Assembly (NCBI GenBank): GCA_024697595.1 | Contig: JAILFK010000070.1 | Location: forward strand, 1 to 64,000 | From: Lachnospiraceae bacterium | GTDB lineage: Bacteria > Bacillota > Clostridia > Lachnospirales > Lachnospiraceae | Direction: 5' to 3' | Length of the DNA stretch: 64,000 nucleotides | Part shown: piece after piece, positions 1 through 9,798 of the stretch | Numbering within the stretch: position 1 is the stretch's first letter | Layout of the letters: the number at the start of each line of letters is the position of its first letter | Notes under the pieces: model-generated | The model's database searches: none | What the model saw: only the letters and a program-made list of their open reading frames with translations | What the model was told of the DNA's origin: nothing | Translations under genes and position numbers: made by a program

Positions 1-102
1 GTAAGCATATATAACACCGCCTTATTTGATACTATAATTATACCAAATATAGACTTAAATTGCCTGTAAAATAAGGGCTTTCTGCGACTTTTTTCATAAA
101 GA

Positions 103-126
103 AAAGGCCGTGATAACACGACCTTT
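103..126 (+). terminator. Possible first hairpin of a tandem terminator
   Basis: A ten-base stem with one mismatch pairs across a four-base loop (AAAGGCCGTG, ATAA, CACGACCTTT) and runs into a short T-rich stretch. It lies just before a better terminator, so the pair probably ends transcription of a gene upstream of the window. Confidence 0.4.
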
Positions 127-140
127 GTCTTCAGTCTGAG

Positions 141-170
141 GCCGTCGCATTGCGACGGTCTTTTTTATTT
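141..170 (+). terminator. Rho-independent terminator of the upstream gene
   Basis: The stem CCGTCGC/GCGACGG (142-148 with 152-158) closes a three-base loop and is followed by six T residues. No gene ends inside the window before it, so it belongs to a gene to the left. It separates that gene from recG. Confidence 0.75.
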
Positions 171-222
171 GTTAGTATATTCTGGTAGAAAATAATATTT
201 TAATTATTAATAGAGGTTATAG

Positions 223-2313
223 ATGGAATTAAAAGAGCCACTTACAAATGTCAAAGGAATAGGTGAAAAATCAGAAAAACTATTTAACAAACTAGGGATT
301 TTTACGGTGAGAGATTTGTTAAATGATTTTCCTAGAGATTATGAAGAATATCCTGAGGTTATGGATTTAGATGAAGTCTTAGATTATGCCAAGGAATCCG
401 AGGTGAATTTAGCTGCCACGGGGTTGAAAGTTGCATTGGTAGGAAGAGCTAAGACTCCTGTAACAGCAAGAAAGACAAGAAGAGTCACTGTGATAACCGC
501 AACATATTTTTCTTCAGAAAAAGCTGTAGAATGCGTATGGTTTAACAATACTTATATTATGTCAAGTGTAAAAGTGGATGAAGTGGTGGTTCTTTATGGT
601 ATTTTGAAAACGGACGGCTATAGATATAAAATTGAACAACCAAATATCTATACAGTGGATAAATATAATAGTTTTAGATATTCATATCAGCCTGTGTATC
701 ATCTTACAAAAGGTTTAAAGAATCAAAATATGAGAAACTATTTGCGCAATGCCATTGATAAGATCAGAAGCGATGGATTTAAGGATGATTATTTGCCAGC
801 AGAGATAATCTCGAAATATGATTTTGTGAATTTTATGGATGCAGTGGAGGCAATGCATTTTCCATCTGATTTTAAACAGTTAAAAGCTGGAAGAGACAGA
901 TTAGTTTTTCAGGAATTCTTTTATTTTATTTTAAATAATGCTCTTCAACAATCCAAAGAAATTGGAGAAATTAACAGTTGGAAGTTTGAAAAAGATACAT
1001 TTGCCAAGAAAGTTTTAGATAATTTGCCTTTTGAGTTGACCAAGGGTCAGAAAAATGCAATTGAAGAAATTAAAAATGATTTAAAAGGAGAGTATGTATC
1101 CCAAAGATTAATTCAAGGAGATGTGGGCTCGGGAAAAACGGTTGTTGCATTTTTATCTATGGTTTTGGCTGCAGAAAATGGATATCAATCTGCTATTATG
1201 GCGCCAACAGAAGTTCTTGCTCGTCAGCATGAAGAGGGCTTTAAGAAGATGGTAGAGGACTTCGGACTAGATATTCAAGTTGTTTGCTTGACGGGCTCTA
1301 TGACTGCAAAACAAAAGCGAGAGGCTTATGAGGTTATTGAACATACTCCTGGAATTATAATTGTTGGTACTCATGCCTTGATTCAAGAAAAAGTTGTATA
1401 TAATGATTTGGCTCTTGTTATAACTGATGAGCAACATAGATTTGGTGTTAAACAAAGGGAGTATCTAGGACAAAAGGGCAAAAAGCCTCATATGGTTGTT
1501 ATGAGTGCTACACCTATTCCTAGAACCTTGGCTTTGATACTTTATGGAAATATGCAGATATCTGTAATAAAAGATATGCCGGCAAAAAGACTACCGATTA
1601 AAACTGCAATTATAAAAGAAAACCTCAGAAAGAATGCATATAATAAAATAGCCTTGGAGATAGAAGCTGGTCATCAAGCCTATATAATATGTCCACTGGT
1701 GGAATCAAGCGAGAGCTCTGACTCGGAAAATGTAGTTGATTATGTTGAAAAAATTAATAAATATTATGGCGGTAAATATACAATAAGTCCACTCCATGGA
1801 AAGATGAAGCCGAAGGAGAAAAATGATATTATGAATGCCTTTGCCGCTCATGAAATTGATATATTAGTTTCAACCACAGTTGTTGAGGTGGGGATAAATG
1901 TGCCCAATGCTACAATTATCATGATTGAGGATGCCAATAGATTTGGTCTTGCTCAGCTTCACCAGTTGCGAGGCAGAGTAGGGCGTGGAGATGCTCAGTC
2001 TTATTGTGTTTTGATGGATAAATCCAAAGGCAAAGAGATTATTCCTAGATTAAAGGTGCTAGGTGAATCCACAGATGGTTTTTATATTGCAGAACAGGAT
2101 TTGAAACTAAGAGGACCAGGAGATTTCTTTGGAGTGCGTCAAAGTGGAGAATTTAATTTTAAGATTGCAGATATTATAGGTGATTCAGATATGCTAAAAA
2201 AAGCCTCAACTGAGGTGAATAAGATTATTAGTGCGGACCCCACACTGATAAATCACACGCAGTTGAAGCTTCATTTAAATTCCTTTGTGGAAGATAACAA
2301 TATGATATTGTAA
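223..2313 (+). CDS. recG: ATP-dependent DNA helicase RecG
   Basis: RecG reverses stalled replication forks and migrates branched DNA during recombination and repair. The 696-residue length is normal for the family. An N-terminal OB-type wedge region (about residues 60-160) precedes a superfamily 2 helicase core. Visible motifs are Walker A GDVGSGKT near 300, DEQH near 402, SATPIPRT near 427 and the late QLRGRVGRG motif. The C-terminal part keeps the LRGPGDFFGVRQSG signature of RecG. The gene stands alone after a terminator and converges on rqcH with only eight bases between stop codons and no visible terminator. Start is the ATG after a weak AGAGGT site. Confidence 0.97.
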   Translation: MELKEPLTNVKGIGEKSEKLFNKLGIFTVRDLLNDFPRDYEEYPEVMDLDEVLDYAKESEVNLAATGLKVALVGRAKTPVTARKTRRVTVITATYFSSEKAVECVWFNNTYIMSSVKVDEVVVLYGILKTDGYRYKIEQPNIYTVDKYNSFRYSYQPVYHLTKGLKNQNMRNYLRNAIDKIRSDGFKDDYLPAEIISKYDFVNFMDAVEAMHFPSDFKQLKAGRDRLVFQEFFYFILNNALQQSKEIGEINSWKFEKDTFAKKVLDNLPFELTKGQKNAIEEIKNDLKGEYVSQRLIQGDVGSGKTVVAFLSMVLAAENGYQSAIMAPTEVLARQHEEGFKKMVEDFGLDIQVVCLTGSMTAKQKREAYEVIEHTPGIIIVGTHALIQEKVVYNDLALVITDEQHRFGVKQREYLGQKGKKPHMVVMSATPIPRTLALILYGNMQISVIKDMPAKRLPIKTAIIKENLRKNAYNKIALEIEAGHQAYIICPLVESSESSDSENVVDYVEKINKYYGGKYTISPLHGKMKPKEKNDIMNAFAAHEIDILVSTTVVEVGINVPNATIIMIEDANRFGLAQLHQLRGRVGRGDAQSYCVLMDKSKGKEIIPRLKVLGESTDGFYIAEQDLKLRGPGDFFGVRQSGEFNFKIADIIGDSDMLKKASTEVNKIISADPTLINHTQLKLHLNSFVEDNNMIL

Positions 2314-2321
2314 AAATATAA

Positions 2322-4067
2322 TTAATCGATTCTTGTTAAATTATCAATAGATGGAGTGGCCATCATGGAATAGTTGGTGTAATAAACAACGAAACCTGAG
2401 GCTGCTCCATTTGGTTTTTTTACATTTTTTCTTTGCAGATAATCCACCTCAACCTTTTCGCTATCTGAGAGGGAAGAGTAGTAGGCGGCCACAGCTGCAG
2501 CAATTTCGTAGGTGTCATCAGGTAATTCTTTGCCTTCTGTCTTCACAATGACATGAGAACCAGGCGCTTGCTTTGCATGAAACCACCAATCTCCACCATT
2601 GGCAAATTTAAAAGTCAATTGATCGTTTTGATAATTGTTTTTTCCCACATAGATGTGAAAGCCGTTTTTATCCACAAAGTGAAGAGGGTTACTTTTTTCC
2701 TGTCTTTGCTTTTTCTTGTTATAGTGTTTCTTTATGAAGCCGTAATTTGATAATTCTTCTTTGATGGCATTTAAATCTGCATCATTTTCAGCAAATGTCA
2801 GAGAAGTCTCAATTGATTCAAGTAGTTGAATCTCGTTTTCGGTCTCCACAATATATTCAGACAAGGCTTCGCTTGTGCGTTTTAGTTTGTTATATTTGTC
2901 AAAATATTTTTTTGCATTATCCATGGCTGATATTGTTGGGTCAAGAGGAATATCAAGCTTTGAGTCATCATAATAATTAGTTACTGTTATGGATTTATCC
3001 CCAGGGTTTGCCATGTATCCATAGGTGTGCAACATTTCACCATATATTTTATATTTATCTTTTTTGTTGGTGTCCTGTAATTGTTTTTTTTGTAACTGAT
3101 ATTTTTTTCTGTCACGATCTAAATGTATAGCAATTATTTTTCTTAAATCTGTAGATTTTTGATGTATATTAGTATATTTATTTTTCTGTGCATAAAATGA
3201 TATTAATACCTGAGAAATTGATTGGGCTTCCACCTCTTCGTAATCATTGTACATGGTTAATTTTATTGGCGCAAAATCAATAGGTTTATCATTTTCCATG
3301 TCATAGTATACATACATCTGAAAACGTTTTTCTTTTATGATATGGATTAGATTAAATAGTTCATTTTTCCAGGCTTCTTTTTGTGAATCATCAAGAGAAG
3401 CTGTTACAACATCTCCATCTAAACCAGCTCTATAAGCAATTTCTTGGGCGATAAGAGGCGATATACCAATTATATTTTGATATATAGCCTTACAAAGAGA
3501 GGTGGGTTTTGTCGCAATCATTTGATAGAAATCATCTTCGGTCATATCTAAAAGACTTATTTTGCCTTCTTGAGTTGGTATAAAATATTCTCTGTTGGGC
3601 AATACTTCTCTGACAGAACTTACTTGTGCTGAAATATGCTTTATGCTATCTATAATTACATTATCGCTGTTGCAAAAGATAATATTGCTGTGTTTTCCCA
3701 TTAGTTCAATATATAAATATTTGACAGCAGGATCGCCTAATTCATCTAAATGTTCGATTTTAAATTTGATTACTCTTTCCAAAGAAGGTTGAGAAATTTC
3801 CGTTATTCGACCATTTCCAATATGTTTCCGAAGCAACATACAAAAATTTGGCGCAACTTGAGGGGAAGTTTTATTTTCGCCAGTCATATACATAAAAGGC
3901 AGAGTGGGATTGGCTGAAATTAAAAGCCTATTGTTTCCCTTAATACCTTTAAATGTAAATAAAATCTCATTCTTTTCAGGTTGAGCAATCTTACTTATTC
4001 TTTGATTTAATAAAATATCATTACATTCAGCTACTAAAGCTGCAATGGTAACACCGTCTAATGCCAT
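2322..4067 (-). CDS. rqcH: RqcH (NFACT family), ribosome-associated quality control
   Basis: The bacterial Rqc2 homologue binds stalled 50S subunits carrying peptidyl-tRNA and adds C-terminal alanine tails. The NFACT-N domain begins at ALDGVTI, a long charged coiled coil fills the middle, and the NFACT-R domain carries DWWFHAKQAPGSHV near residue 495. The N-terminal Asp-Arg pair important in RqcH appears here as Glu-Arg (QPSLERV). An upstream in-frame ATG at 4082 exists, but GGAGAA inside that codon stretch is a well-spaced Shine-Dalgarno for the ATG at 4067, which I chose (581 residues). Older annotations call this family fibronectin-binding protein. Confidence 0.93.
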   Translation of the reverse strand: MALDGVTIAALVAECNDILLNQRISKIAQPEKNEILFTFKGIKGNNRLLISANPTLPFMYMTGENKTSPQVAPNFCMLLRKHIGNGRITEISQPSLERVIKFKIEHLDELGDPAVKYLYIELMGKHSNIIFCNSDNVIIDSIKHISAQVSSVREVLPNREYFIPTQEGKISLLDMTEDDFYQMIATKPTSLCKAIYQNIIGISPLIAQEIAYRAGLDGDVVTASLDDSQKEAWKNELFNLIHIIKEKRFQMYVYYDMENDKPIDFAPIKLTMYNDYEEVEAQSISQVLISFYAQKNKYTNIHQKSTDLRKIIAIHLDRDRKKYQLQKKQLQDTNKKDKYKIYGEMLHTYGYMANPGDKSITVTNYYDDSKLDIPLDPTISAMDNAKKYFDKYNKLKRTSEALSEYIVETENEIQLLESIETSLTFAENDADLNAIKEELSNYGFIKKHYNKKKQRQEKSNPLHFVDKNGFHIYVGKNNYQNDQLTFKFANGGDWWFHAKQAPGSHVIVKTEGKELPDDTYEIAAAVAAYYSSLSDSEKVEVDYLQRKNVKKPNGAASGFVVYYTNYSMMATPSIDNLTRID

Positions 4068-4098
4068 AAATATGTTCTCCATTTTATTTTTTTAATAC

Positions 4099-4141
4099 AG
4101 GTTTAAATTATAAACAATAATTTTGAAAATATAAAGAAAAA
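4099..4141 (-). promoter_or_regulatory. Probable rqcH promoter
   Basis: On the minus strand a perfect TATAAT (4107-4112 in plus coordinates) lies 17 bases after a weak TTTATA. Transcription would begin about 30 bases before the chosen rqcH start codon. Confidence 0.45.
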
Positions 4142-4175
4142 TAGGGGATTTTATCATATTTCCCTTCAGATTTGT

Positions 4176-4204
4176 TTGACCTTTTAGAGTCACTTTTATA
4201 TAAT
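4176..4204 (+). promoter_or_regulatory. Promoter of the yicC-remA-gmk operon
   Basis: TTGACC (4176-4181), a 17-base spacer and TATAAT (4199-4204) form a near-consensus sigma-A promoter. It drives the long plus-strand operon starting with yicC and gives a leader of about 75 bases. Confidence 0.8.
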
Positions 4205-4215
4205 ATCATTATCTA

Positions 4216-4261
4216 TGCAATAAGGATGGATATCTAGGCGATTTTTTTTTGTCTTATTGCA
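4216..4261 (+). promoter_or_regulatory. Inverted repeat in the yicC leader
   Basis: TGCAATAAG (4216-4224) and CTTATTGCA (4253-4261) are perfect complements separated by 28 bases that include a run of nine T residues. The hairpin would sit in the leader RNA just before the AGGAGG ribosome site. Its role is unknown. It does not match a riboswitch I recognise. Confidence 0.5.
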
Positions 4262-4284
4262 ATAAATCTATTAGGAGGCTAATA

Positions 4285-5163
4285 ATGGCTAGAAGTATGA
4301 CCGGTTTTGGTCGCGGAGAGTTTGAGGATGAATCTCACAAGATTGTTGTCGAGATGAAATCAGTAAATCATCGTTTTCTTGATTTAAATATTAAACTTCC
4401 AAGAAAGCTCAATGCTTTTGAAGGTGATGTTAGAAATTATTTAAAAAGTCGATTGAATAGAGGTAAGGTGGACGTTTATATAAATTTAGAGGAGTCTGCT
4501 GAAACTTCCACTTCTGTAAAATATAATTCTGAGATAGCTAAGATGTATTTGGATAATCTAAATCAAATGTCTCAGGAGACAGGTTTAGATTTTGACATAA
4601 AAACTAGTCATTTATCAAGATACCCTGAAGTCTTAGAACTAGAAGAGGTCCCAGAGAATGAGGATGATCTTCTTGAAATTCTAAAAAAAGCATTGGAGAT
4701 TGCCACAGATCAGTTCATTGCCAACAGAGAATCTGAGGGAGAACGTCTCAAAGTAGATTTGATTTCTAAAGTGGAAGAGATGGATTCTTATGTGGACATT
4801 TTAGAGAGACGCAGTCCTGAGATTGTTGAAGAATATTCTGCGAAACTCAGGGAAAAAGTTGCCTTTCTTTTGGAGGATAACAAAATTGATGAAAGTAGAA
4901 TTGCTTCAGAGATTGTTATCTATGCTGATAAAGTATGCATAGATGAGGAGATGGTTCGTCTTCGTTCGCATGTGAATGAGACTAAGAAAGTCTTGGAAGA
5001 AGATGAGGAGACCGGCCGCAAATTAGATTTTATTGCGCAGGAGATGAATAGAGAATCCAATACCATCTTATCAAAATCAACAGATATTGAGATTGCTAAT
5101 ATCGGAATTTCTCTCAAGACGTTGATTGAAAAAATCCGAGAGCAAATTCAGAATTTGGAGTAA
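4285..5163 (+). CDS. yicC: YicC/YloC family endoribonuclease
   Basis: This conserved family has RNase activity in Escherichia coli and is linked to stationary-phase and RNA turnover functions. The N-terminal [10 protein letters not shown] and SVNHRFLDL segments and the C-terminal [13 protein letters not shown] motif are diagnostic. An upstream in-frame ATG at 4249 would add 12 residues, but the AGGAGG at about 4272 points to the ATG at 4285, and the family begins with MxRSMTGFG, giving 292 residues. The order yicC-remA-gmk-rpoZ matches the Bacillus subtilis yloC locus. Confidence 0.95.
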   Translation: MARSMTGFGRGEFEDESHKIVVEMKSVNHRFLDLNIKLPRKLNAFEGDVRNYLKSRLNRGKVDVYINLEESAETSTSVKYNSEIAKMYLDNLNQMSQETGLDFDIKTSHLSRYPEVLELEEVPENEDDLLEILKKALEIATDQFIANRESEGERLKVDLISKVEEMDSYVDILERRSPEIVEEYSAKLREKVAFLLEDNKIDESRIASEIVIYADKVCIDEEMVRLRSHVNETKKVLEEDEETGRKLDFIAQEMNRESNTILSKSTDIEIANIGISLKTLIEKIREQIQNLE

Positions 5164-5165
5164 AT

Positions 5166-5426
5166 ATGGCATTTATTAATATCGGTTTTGGAAATATTAT
5201 TAATACCGACAAGGTGGTTTCCATTGTGACCCCTGATTCGGCACCTGTAAAAAGATTAGTTCAAAAGGCTAAGGAAAATGGAAATGTGGTTGATGCCACT
5301 CAAGGTAGAAGAACACGAGGTGTTATTATTACTGATTCACACGTGATTTTATCTTCACTTGTTCCTGACACAATTGCCAGTAGAACTAAGCAGGCAGATT
5401 ATAAAAAGGAGGATGACGCATTATGA
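5166..5426 (+). CDS. remA: RemA, DUF370 DNA-binding regulator
   Basis: In Bacillus, RemA is a ring-forming DNA-binding protein that activates matrix and osmoprotection genes. This 86-residue protein has the family core [17 protein letters not shown] and the [19 protein letters not shown] segment. It starts three bases after the yicC stop and its own stop overlaps gmk by four bases (ATGA), so it is translated within the operon. Whether it controls biofilm genes in this organism cannot be read from the window. Confidence 0.93.
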   Translation: MAFINIGFGNIINTDKVVSIVTPDSAPVKRLVQKAKENGNVVDATQGRRTRGVIITDSHVILSSLVPDTIASRTKQADYKKEDDAL

Positions 5427-6055
5427 AACAAACAGGATTAATAATCGTATTGTCTGGCTTTTCAGGAGCAGGCAAAGGCACCATCATGAAGCATTTATTA
5501 CAGAATCATCCTGGTGAGTTTAATCTGTCAATTTCTGCAACGACTAGAAAGAAACGTCAAGGCGAGGTAGATGGCAGAGATTATTTCTTTAAGACAAGAG
5601 AAGAATTTGATTCAATGATTGAAAATGGTGATTTATTAGAATATGCCACTTTCAATAATAATTCCTATGGCACACCAAAATCATATGTTGAGAAATTGGT
5701 GAATGAAGGCAAGGATGTGCTTCTTGAGATTGAGATTCAAGGTGCACTACAAGTTAAAAAAATCTTCCCGGAGGCGGTGCTGTTATTTGTTATGCCACCA
5801 TCAGCAGATGCCTTGAAAGAGCGTCTGGTAGGCAGAGGTACGGAGACAGAGGATGTGGTTGCCGAGAGGTTGGCAATATCCAACAAAGAGGCGGAATTTA
5901 TGCCACAGTATGATTATTTGATAGTAAATGATATCTTGGAAAATGCTGTAGAACAAGTGTATTCAATCATTTCAAGTGAACACTCAAGAACTGCTAGAAA
6001 TGTTGAAAATATAGAAAAAATCAAACAAGATTTAAAGAAGTTTGAAAGGAGCTAA
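5423..6055 (+). CDS. gmk: Guanylate kinase
   Basis: The enzyme phosphorylates GMP to GDP in purine nucleotide supply. The P-loop reads GFSGAGKGT near residue 11, and the GMP-binding part shows [19 protein letters not shown] and [11 protein letters not shown]. The 210-residue length is typical. The start overlaps the remA stop (ATGA) and has a good upstream AGGAGG. It is followed directly by rpoZ, a very common arrangement. Confidence 0.97.
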   Translation: MKQTGLIIVLSGFSGAGKGTIMKHLLQNHPGEFNLSISATTRKKRQGEVDGRDYFFKTREEFDSMIENGDLLEYATFNNNSYGTPKSYVEKLVNEGKDVLLEIEIQGALQVKKIFPEAVLLFVMPPSADALKERLVGRGTETEDVVAERLAISNKEAEFMPQYDYLIVNDILENAVEQVYSIISSEHSRTARNVENIEKIKQDLKKFERS

Positions 6056-6061
6056 TATAAA

Positions 6062-6415
6062 ATGATACATCCATCATATGTTGAATTAATGAGAGTTGTA
6101 AATGACTCAGCTGTAGAAATTGGAGAGGAGCCAGTTGTTAATAGTCGTTATAGCATTGTTACTGCAACAGCAAAGCGCGCTAGACAGATTATTGATGGAA
6201 ACGATCCTCTTATTGAGACAAAACATGGCGATAAGCCACTTTCTACTGCTGTTACAGAATTATATAACGGCAATCTTAGAATTTTATCTGACGAGGAGGC
6301 TGCTGAAGCAGAGGCTTTGCAAGAGGCTGCTAAAAAGGCTTTAGAGGAAGCTCGTGCTAATGCTGAAGACGGTTCAGACGACGATACATTCGATATGGAT
6401 ACAGAGGAATATTAA
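6062..6415 (+). CDS. rpoZ: DNA-directed RNA polymerase omega subunit
   Basis: Omega helps assemble and stabilise RNA polymerase by clamping the beta-prime subunit. The fold core is visible as NSRYSIVTATAKRARQI followed by KPLSTAVTELYNG. At 117 residues it is longer than the usual 70-90 because of an Ala/Glu-rich, acidic C-terminal tail (EEARANAEDGSDDDTFD). The stop codon shares one base with the rimO start (TAATG), indicating coupled translation. Confidence 0.93.
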   Translation: MIHPSYVELMRVVNDSAVEIGEEPVVNSRYSIVTATAKRARQIIDGNDPLIETKHGDKPLSTAVTELYNGNLRILSDEEAAEAEALQEAAKKALEEARANAEDGSDDDTFDMDTEEY

Positions 6416-7737
6416 TGAAATTACTATATATTTCATTGGGCTGTGATAAAAACCTGGTGGATTCAGAGCATATGCTAAGTATGCTTATAAATAATGACTT
6501 TGTATTGACTGATGATGAGTATGAGGCAGATATAATTGTTGTAAATACTTGTTGTTTTATCAATGATGCTATGGAAGAAAGTATTAATACTTTGATTGAA
6601 TATGGCAGACTAAAGTCAGAAGGTAATTTAAAAGATCTAGTTGCATGTGGATGCTTAGCTCAAAGATATGCCGATGATATCAAAGAACAAATTCCAGAGG
6701 TTGATGCCATTGTAGGAACAAATTCCTATGATGATATTGTTGAAGCTATATCCAATTCCATGGCTGGGAATAATGATATTTATCTAAAACCTCTCGTGGG
6801 GCTTCCGGATAATAGCGGCGGTAGACTTTTGTCCACTGGCGGTCATTATGCTCATTTAAAAATTGCTGAGGGTTGTGATAAGCATTGCACATATTGTGTG
6901 ATACCGTCAATTAGAGGAGATTATAGAAGTGTTCCCATGGAGGAGATTCTTGATGAGGCTAAAAAGTTAGCTGATGGCGGCGTGCAAGAATTGATTATAG
7001 TAGCTCAAGAGACAAGTATGTACGGCATTGATATTTATGGGAAAAAGACTTTGCCATTGCTGATTGATAAGTTGAGCGAAATACAAGGTATTCGTTGGAT
7101 AAGATTACAATATTGTTATCCTGAGGAAATAAATGATGAATTGATTGACATGATGGCCAAAAACCCAAAGGTTTGCCACTATATTGATATGCCTATTCAG
7201 CATTCTAATGATAATATTTTGGGTAGAATGGGTAGAAAAACATCAGAGGAAGATATAAGAAATATTGTATCTAAACTAAGAACCGCAATGCCTGATATTT
7301 GTATTAGAACTACTTTGATATGTGGATTTCCAGGGGAGACCGAAGAACAACATCAAAGCCTGCTACAATTTGTTGAGGATATGAGATTTGATAGATTAGG
7401 TGCTTTTGCATATTCACAACAAGAAAACACACCTGCAGCTGATTTTGAGAATCAGATTGATGAGGAAGTTAAATTGGCTAGAGTTGACTCTGTTATGAAG
7501 TTGCAACAAAGAATTTCCAATGAAATCAATGATTCTTTGATTGGCAAAGAATTAGAAGTGTTTGTAGTTGGAGAAATCCCGGAAGATGGCGTTTATGTAG
7601 CTAGAAGTTACAGAGATGCTCCAGATGTGGATGGCTTTGTTTTTGTGAATTCTGATAGACGTCTTGTATCGGGAGATTTTGAAAAAGTTATTATTACTGA
7701 CGCACATGAATACGATCTTGTAGGAGAGATAAAATGA
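6415..7737 (+). CDS. rimO: Ribosomal protein S12 methylthiotransferase RimO
   Basis: RimO is a radical-SAM enzyme that methylthiolates an aspartate of ribosomal protein S12. The N-terminal MTTase domain starts SLGCDKNLVDSE with further conserved Cys residues. The radical-SAM cluster motif CDKHCTYC lies near residue 155, and a C-terminal TRAM domain follows after about residue 370. The 440-residue length fits. The GCDKN form distinguishes RimO from the tRNA enzyme MiaB. It sits between rpoZ and pgsA with overlapping ends. Confidence 0.96.
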   Translation: MKLLYISLGCDKNLVDSEHMLSMLINNDFVLTDDEYEADIIVVNTCCFINDAMEESINTLIEYGRLKSEGNLKDLVACGCLAQRYADDIKEQIPEVDAIVGTNSYDDIVEAISNSMAGNNDIYLKPLVGLPDNSGGRLLSTGGHYAHLKIAEGCDKHCTYCVIPSIRGDYRSVPMEEILDEAKKLADGGVQELIIVAQETSMYGIDIYGKKTLPLLIDKLSEIQGIRWIRLQYCYPEEINDELIDMMAKNPKVCHYIDMPIQHSNDNILGRMGRKTSEEDIRNIVSKLRTAMPDICIRTTLICGFPGETEEQHQSLLQFVEDMRFDRLGAFAYSQQENTPAADFENQIDEEVKLARVDSVMKLQQRISNEINDSLIGKELEVFVVGEIPEDGVYVARSYRDAPDVDGFVFVNSDRRLVSGDFEKVIITDAHEYDLVGEIK

Positions 7738-8276
7738 ATTTACCAAATAAATTAACTATTTTTAGAATTTTACTTATACCATTTTTTGTGGTGTTTTTAT
7801 TGATTGATCCAGAAAATGCTATGTTTAGATATATTGCTGATGCAATATTTATCATCGCTAGTCTTACAGATATGCTTGATGGTAAGATTGCTAGAAAATA
7901 TAATCTTATAACAGATTTTGGAAAATTTATGGATCCATTGGCAGATAAATTATTAGTATGTTCTGCTTTAATTTGTTTGATCGAGACAAAACAGGTACCA
8001 GCCTGGGTAGTAATTATTATTATTGCTAGAGAATTTATCATCAGTGGATTTAGATTGGTTGCATCTGATAATGGTGTGGTAATTGCTGCAAGTTATTGGG
8101 GCAAATTTAAGACAGTATTTCAGATGATTATGATTATTGTCATGATTGCCAATATTCCTAATCCAGTATTTTATATGTTAGGACAGGTTTTGATGTATGT
8201 TGCTCTTGTTTTAACAGTTGTTTCATTAATTGATTATCTTGTAAAGAATAAGGATGTTTTAAAGGAACAAAAATAA
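7734..8276 (+). CDS. pgsA: CDP-diacylglycerol-glycerol-3-phosphate phosphatidyltransferase
   Basis: This integral membrane enzyme makes phosphatidylglycerol phosphate for anionic phospholipids. The CDP-alcohol phosphatidyltransferase motif is complete: DMLDGKIARKYNLITDFG followed by KFMDPLADK, with the Asp/Gly/Ala/Arg spacing intact. Several hydrophobic segments span the 180 residues. It overlaps rimO by four bases and shares a TAATG junction with pncC. Confidence 0.94.
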   Translation: MNLPNKLTIFRILLIPFFVVFLLIDPENAMFRYIADAIFIIASLTDMLDGKIARKYNLITDFGKFMDPLADKLLVCSALICLIETKQVPAWVVIIIIAREFIISGFRLVASDNGVVIAASYWGKFKTVFQMIMIIVMIANIPNPVFYMLGQVLMYVALVLTVVSLIDYLVKNKDVLKEQK

Positions 8277-8755
8277 TGTTTTTAGAACAGGATATTGTAA
8301 ACAGATTAATAGAAATGCATTTTACAGTTGCCACAGCCGAATCATGTACCGGTGGAATGATAGCTAGTTCTATTGTGGATATTTCAGGTGCTTCTGAATG
8401 TTTTCATCAGGGCTTTGTGACTTATTCAGAAGAGGCCAAGATTAATAACTTGCATGTTAAACCAGAAACAATCGATAAATATGGTGTTGTGAGTGCAGAG
8501 GTGGCACGTGAGATGGCTGTCAATGTAAAAGAAATTACTAATTCGAGTTTTGGCTTATCTACTACAGGTGTGGCCGGGCCAGGAGGTGGCACAAATAAAA
8601 CTCCAGTTGGTCGCGTTTTTATAGCTTGCGCTTATTTAGATAAAGTGAGAGTGATTAAGTGTACTTTAAAAGGTAATAGATACCAAGTTCGTACTCAGGC
8701 CACGGAAAATGCCTTGAAGTTACTCAGGGATTGTATGAACATATTTACGGAGTGA
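8276..8755 (+). CDS. pncC: CinA C-terminal domain nicotinamide-nucleotide amidohydrolase
   Basis: The PncC/CinA-C domain deamidates nicotinamide mononucleotide in NAD recycling. This is the stand-alone 159-residue form, without the N-terminal MoaB-like half of full CinA. Signatures are TAESCTGGMIASSIVD, SYxEEAK and GVAGPGGGTNKTPVGRV. The start codon overlaps the pgsA stop. In many Firmicutes cinA follows pgsA and precedes recA, but here rsmD follows. Confidence 0.92.
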   Translation: MFLEQDIVNRLIEMHFTVATAESCTGGMIASSIVDISGASECFHQGFVTYSEEAKINNLHVKPETIDKYGVVSAEVAREMAVNVKEITNSSFGLSTTGVAGPGGGTNKTPVGRVFIACAYLDKVRVIKCTLKGNRYQVRTQATENALKLLRDCMNIFTE

Positions 8756-8756
8756 T

Positions 8757-9305
8757 ATGAGAGTTATTGCTGGAACAAAAAGAAGATTAAATTTAAAAAC
8801 TGTTGAAGGTTTAAATACCAGACCGACTACTGATAGAATAAAAGAAACACTATTTAATATCATTTCTGATGATATTTATGATTGTAGATTTTTGGATATT
8901 TTTGCAGGTAGCGGTCAGATTGGAATAGAAGCGTTAAGTCGTGGGGCTTCAGTTGCATATTTTATTGAAAACAATAAAAAAGCATTTTCGGTCATTAACG
9001 AAAATTTGGATTTTACCAAGTTAAAAGGAGATGCAAAGGTTATAAAAGCGGACTTTTTGAGTGCGCTTAGTTCTCTAAAAGGTGAGAAATTTGATATTAT
9101 TTATGCGGATCCACCTTATGCAGCTGGATATGAACCTGATTTATTAAAGTCAATTATTGAAAATGATTTGTTAAATGAAGATGGTTATGTAATAATTGAA
9201 GCGGATTTAAAAACAGATTTTAACTTTATATCTGAATTAGGATACGATATAATAAAAGAAAAAAATTACAAAACTAATAAACATGTTTTTTTGAGAGTAA
9301 GATAA
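8757..9305 (+). CDS. rsmD: 16S rRNA (guanine966-N2)-methyltransferase
   Basis: RsmD methylates G966 of 16S rRNA in the small subunit. The sequence opens [13 protein letters not shown] and [14 protein letters not shown], has the SAM-binding [15 protein letters not shown] loop near residue 45, and the catalytic YADPPY motif near residue 118. The 182-residue length is standard. The rsmD-coaD pairing is conserved across Firmicutes. Confidence 0.96.
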   Translation: MRVIAGTKRRLNLKTVEGLNTRPTTDRIKETLFNIISDDIYDCRFLDIFAGSGQIGIEALSRGASVAYFIENNKKAFSVINENLDFTKLKGDAKVIKADFLSALSSLKGEKFDIIYADPPYAAGYEPDLLKSIIENDLLNEDGYVIIEADLKTDFNFISELGYDIIKEKNYKTNKHVFLRVR

Positions 9306-9306
9306 A

Positions 9307-9786
9307 ATGAGTAAAGCTATTTATCCTGGGAGTTTTGACCCAGTTACATTTGGACATTTGGATATTATAGATCGTGCTAGCAAAATGTTTGATGAAGTAG
9401 TTATTGGAGTGCTTTGTAACAGTGCAAAAAAATCATTATTTACCACAGAAGAACGAGTAAATATGATTGAGATGATGACTGAAAAATATGACAATGTAAA
9501 AGTTGTTTCTTTTGAGGGATTATTGGTCGATTTTGCAAAGAAGATTGATGCAACCATTGTTGTGAGAGGCTTGAGAGCTGTTACAGATTTTGATTATGAA
9601 ATTCAAATTGCTCAAACAAACAAAGTTGAGTACGATAAGTTAGAGACGGTATTTATGGCAACATCTTTGCAATATTCATATTTAAGTTCTACAATTGTAA
9701 GAGAATTTGCATCTTATGGTGGAGATATAAGTAGGTTTGTACCTGCAGAGATTGTACCTTTAGTAGAAGACAAATACAAAAAATAA
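9307..9786 (+). CDS. coaD: Phosphopantetheine adenylyltransferase
   Basis: CoaD transfers AMP to 4'-phosphopantetheine in the penultimate step of coenzyme A synthesis. The nucleotidyltransferase TxGH-type motif is seen in [16 protein letters not shown], and the second motif in [11 protein letters not shown]. The length of 159 residues is exactly typical. It follows rsmD by one base. Confidence 0.97.
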   Translation: MSKAIYPGSFDPVTFGHLDIIDRASKMFDEVVIGVLCNSAKKSLFTTEERVNMIEMMTEKYDNVKVVSFEGLLVDFAKKIDATIVVRGLRAVTDFDYEIQIAQTNKVEYDKLETVFMATSLQYSYLSSTIVREFASYGGDISRFVPAEIVPLVEDKYKK

Positions 9787-9798
9787 GGAGAAATCAAA

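Noticed and set aside
2314..2321. Terminator between the convergent genes recG and rqcH
   Set aside because: Only eight bases separate the stops, and no hairpin is visible there.
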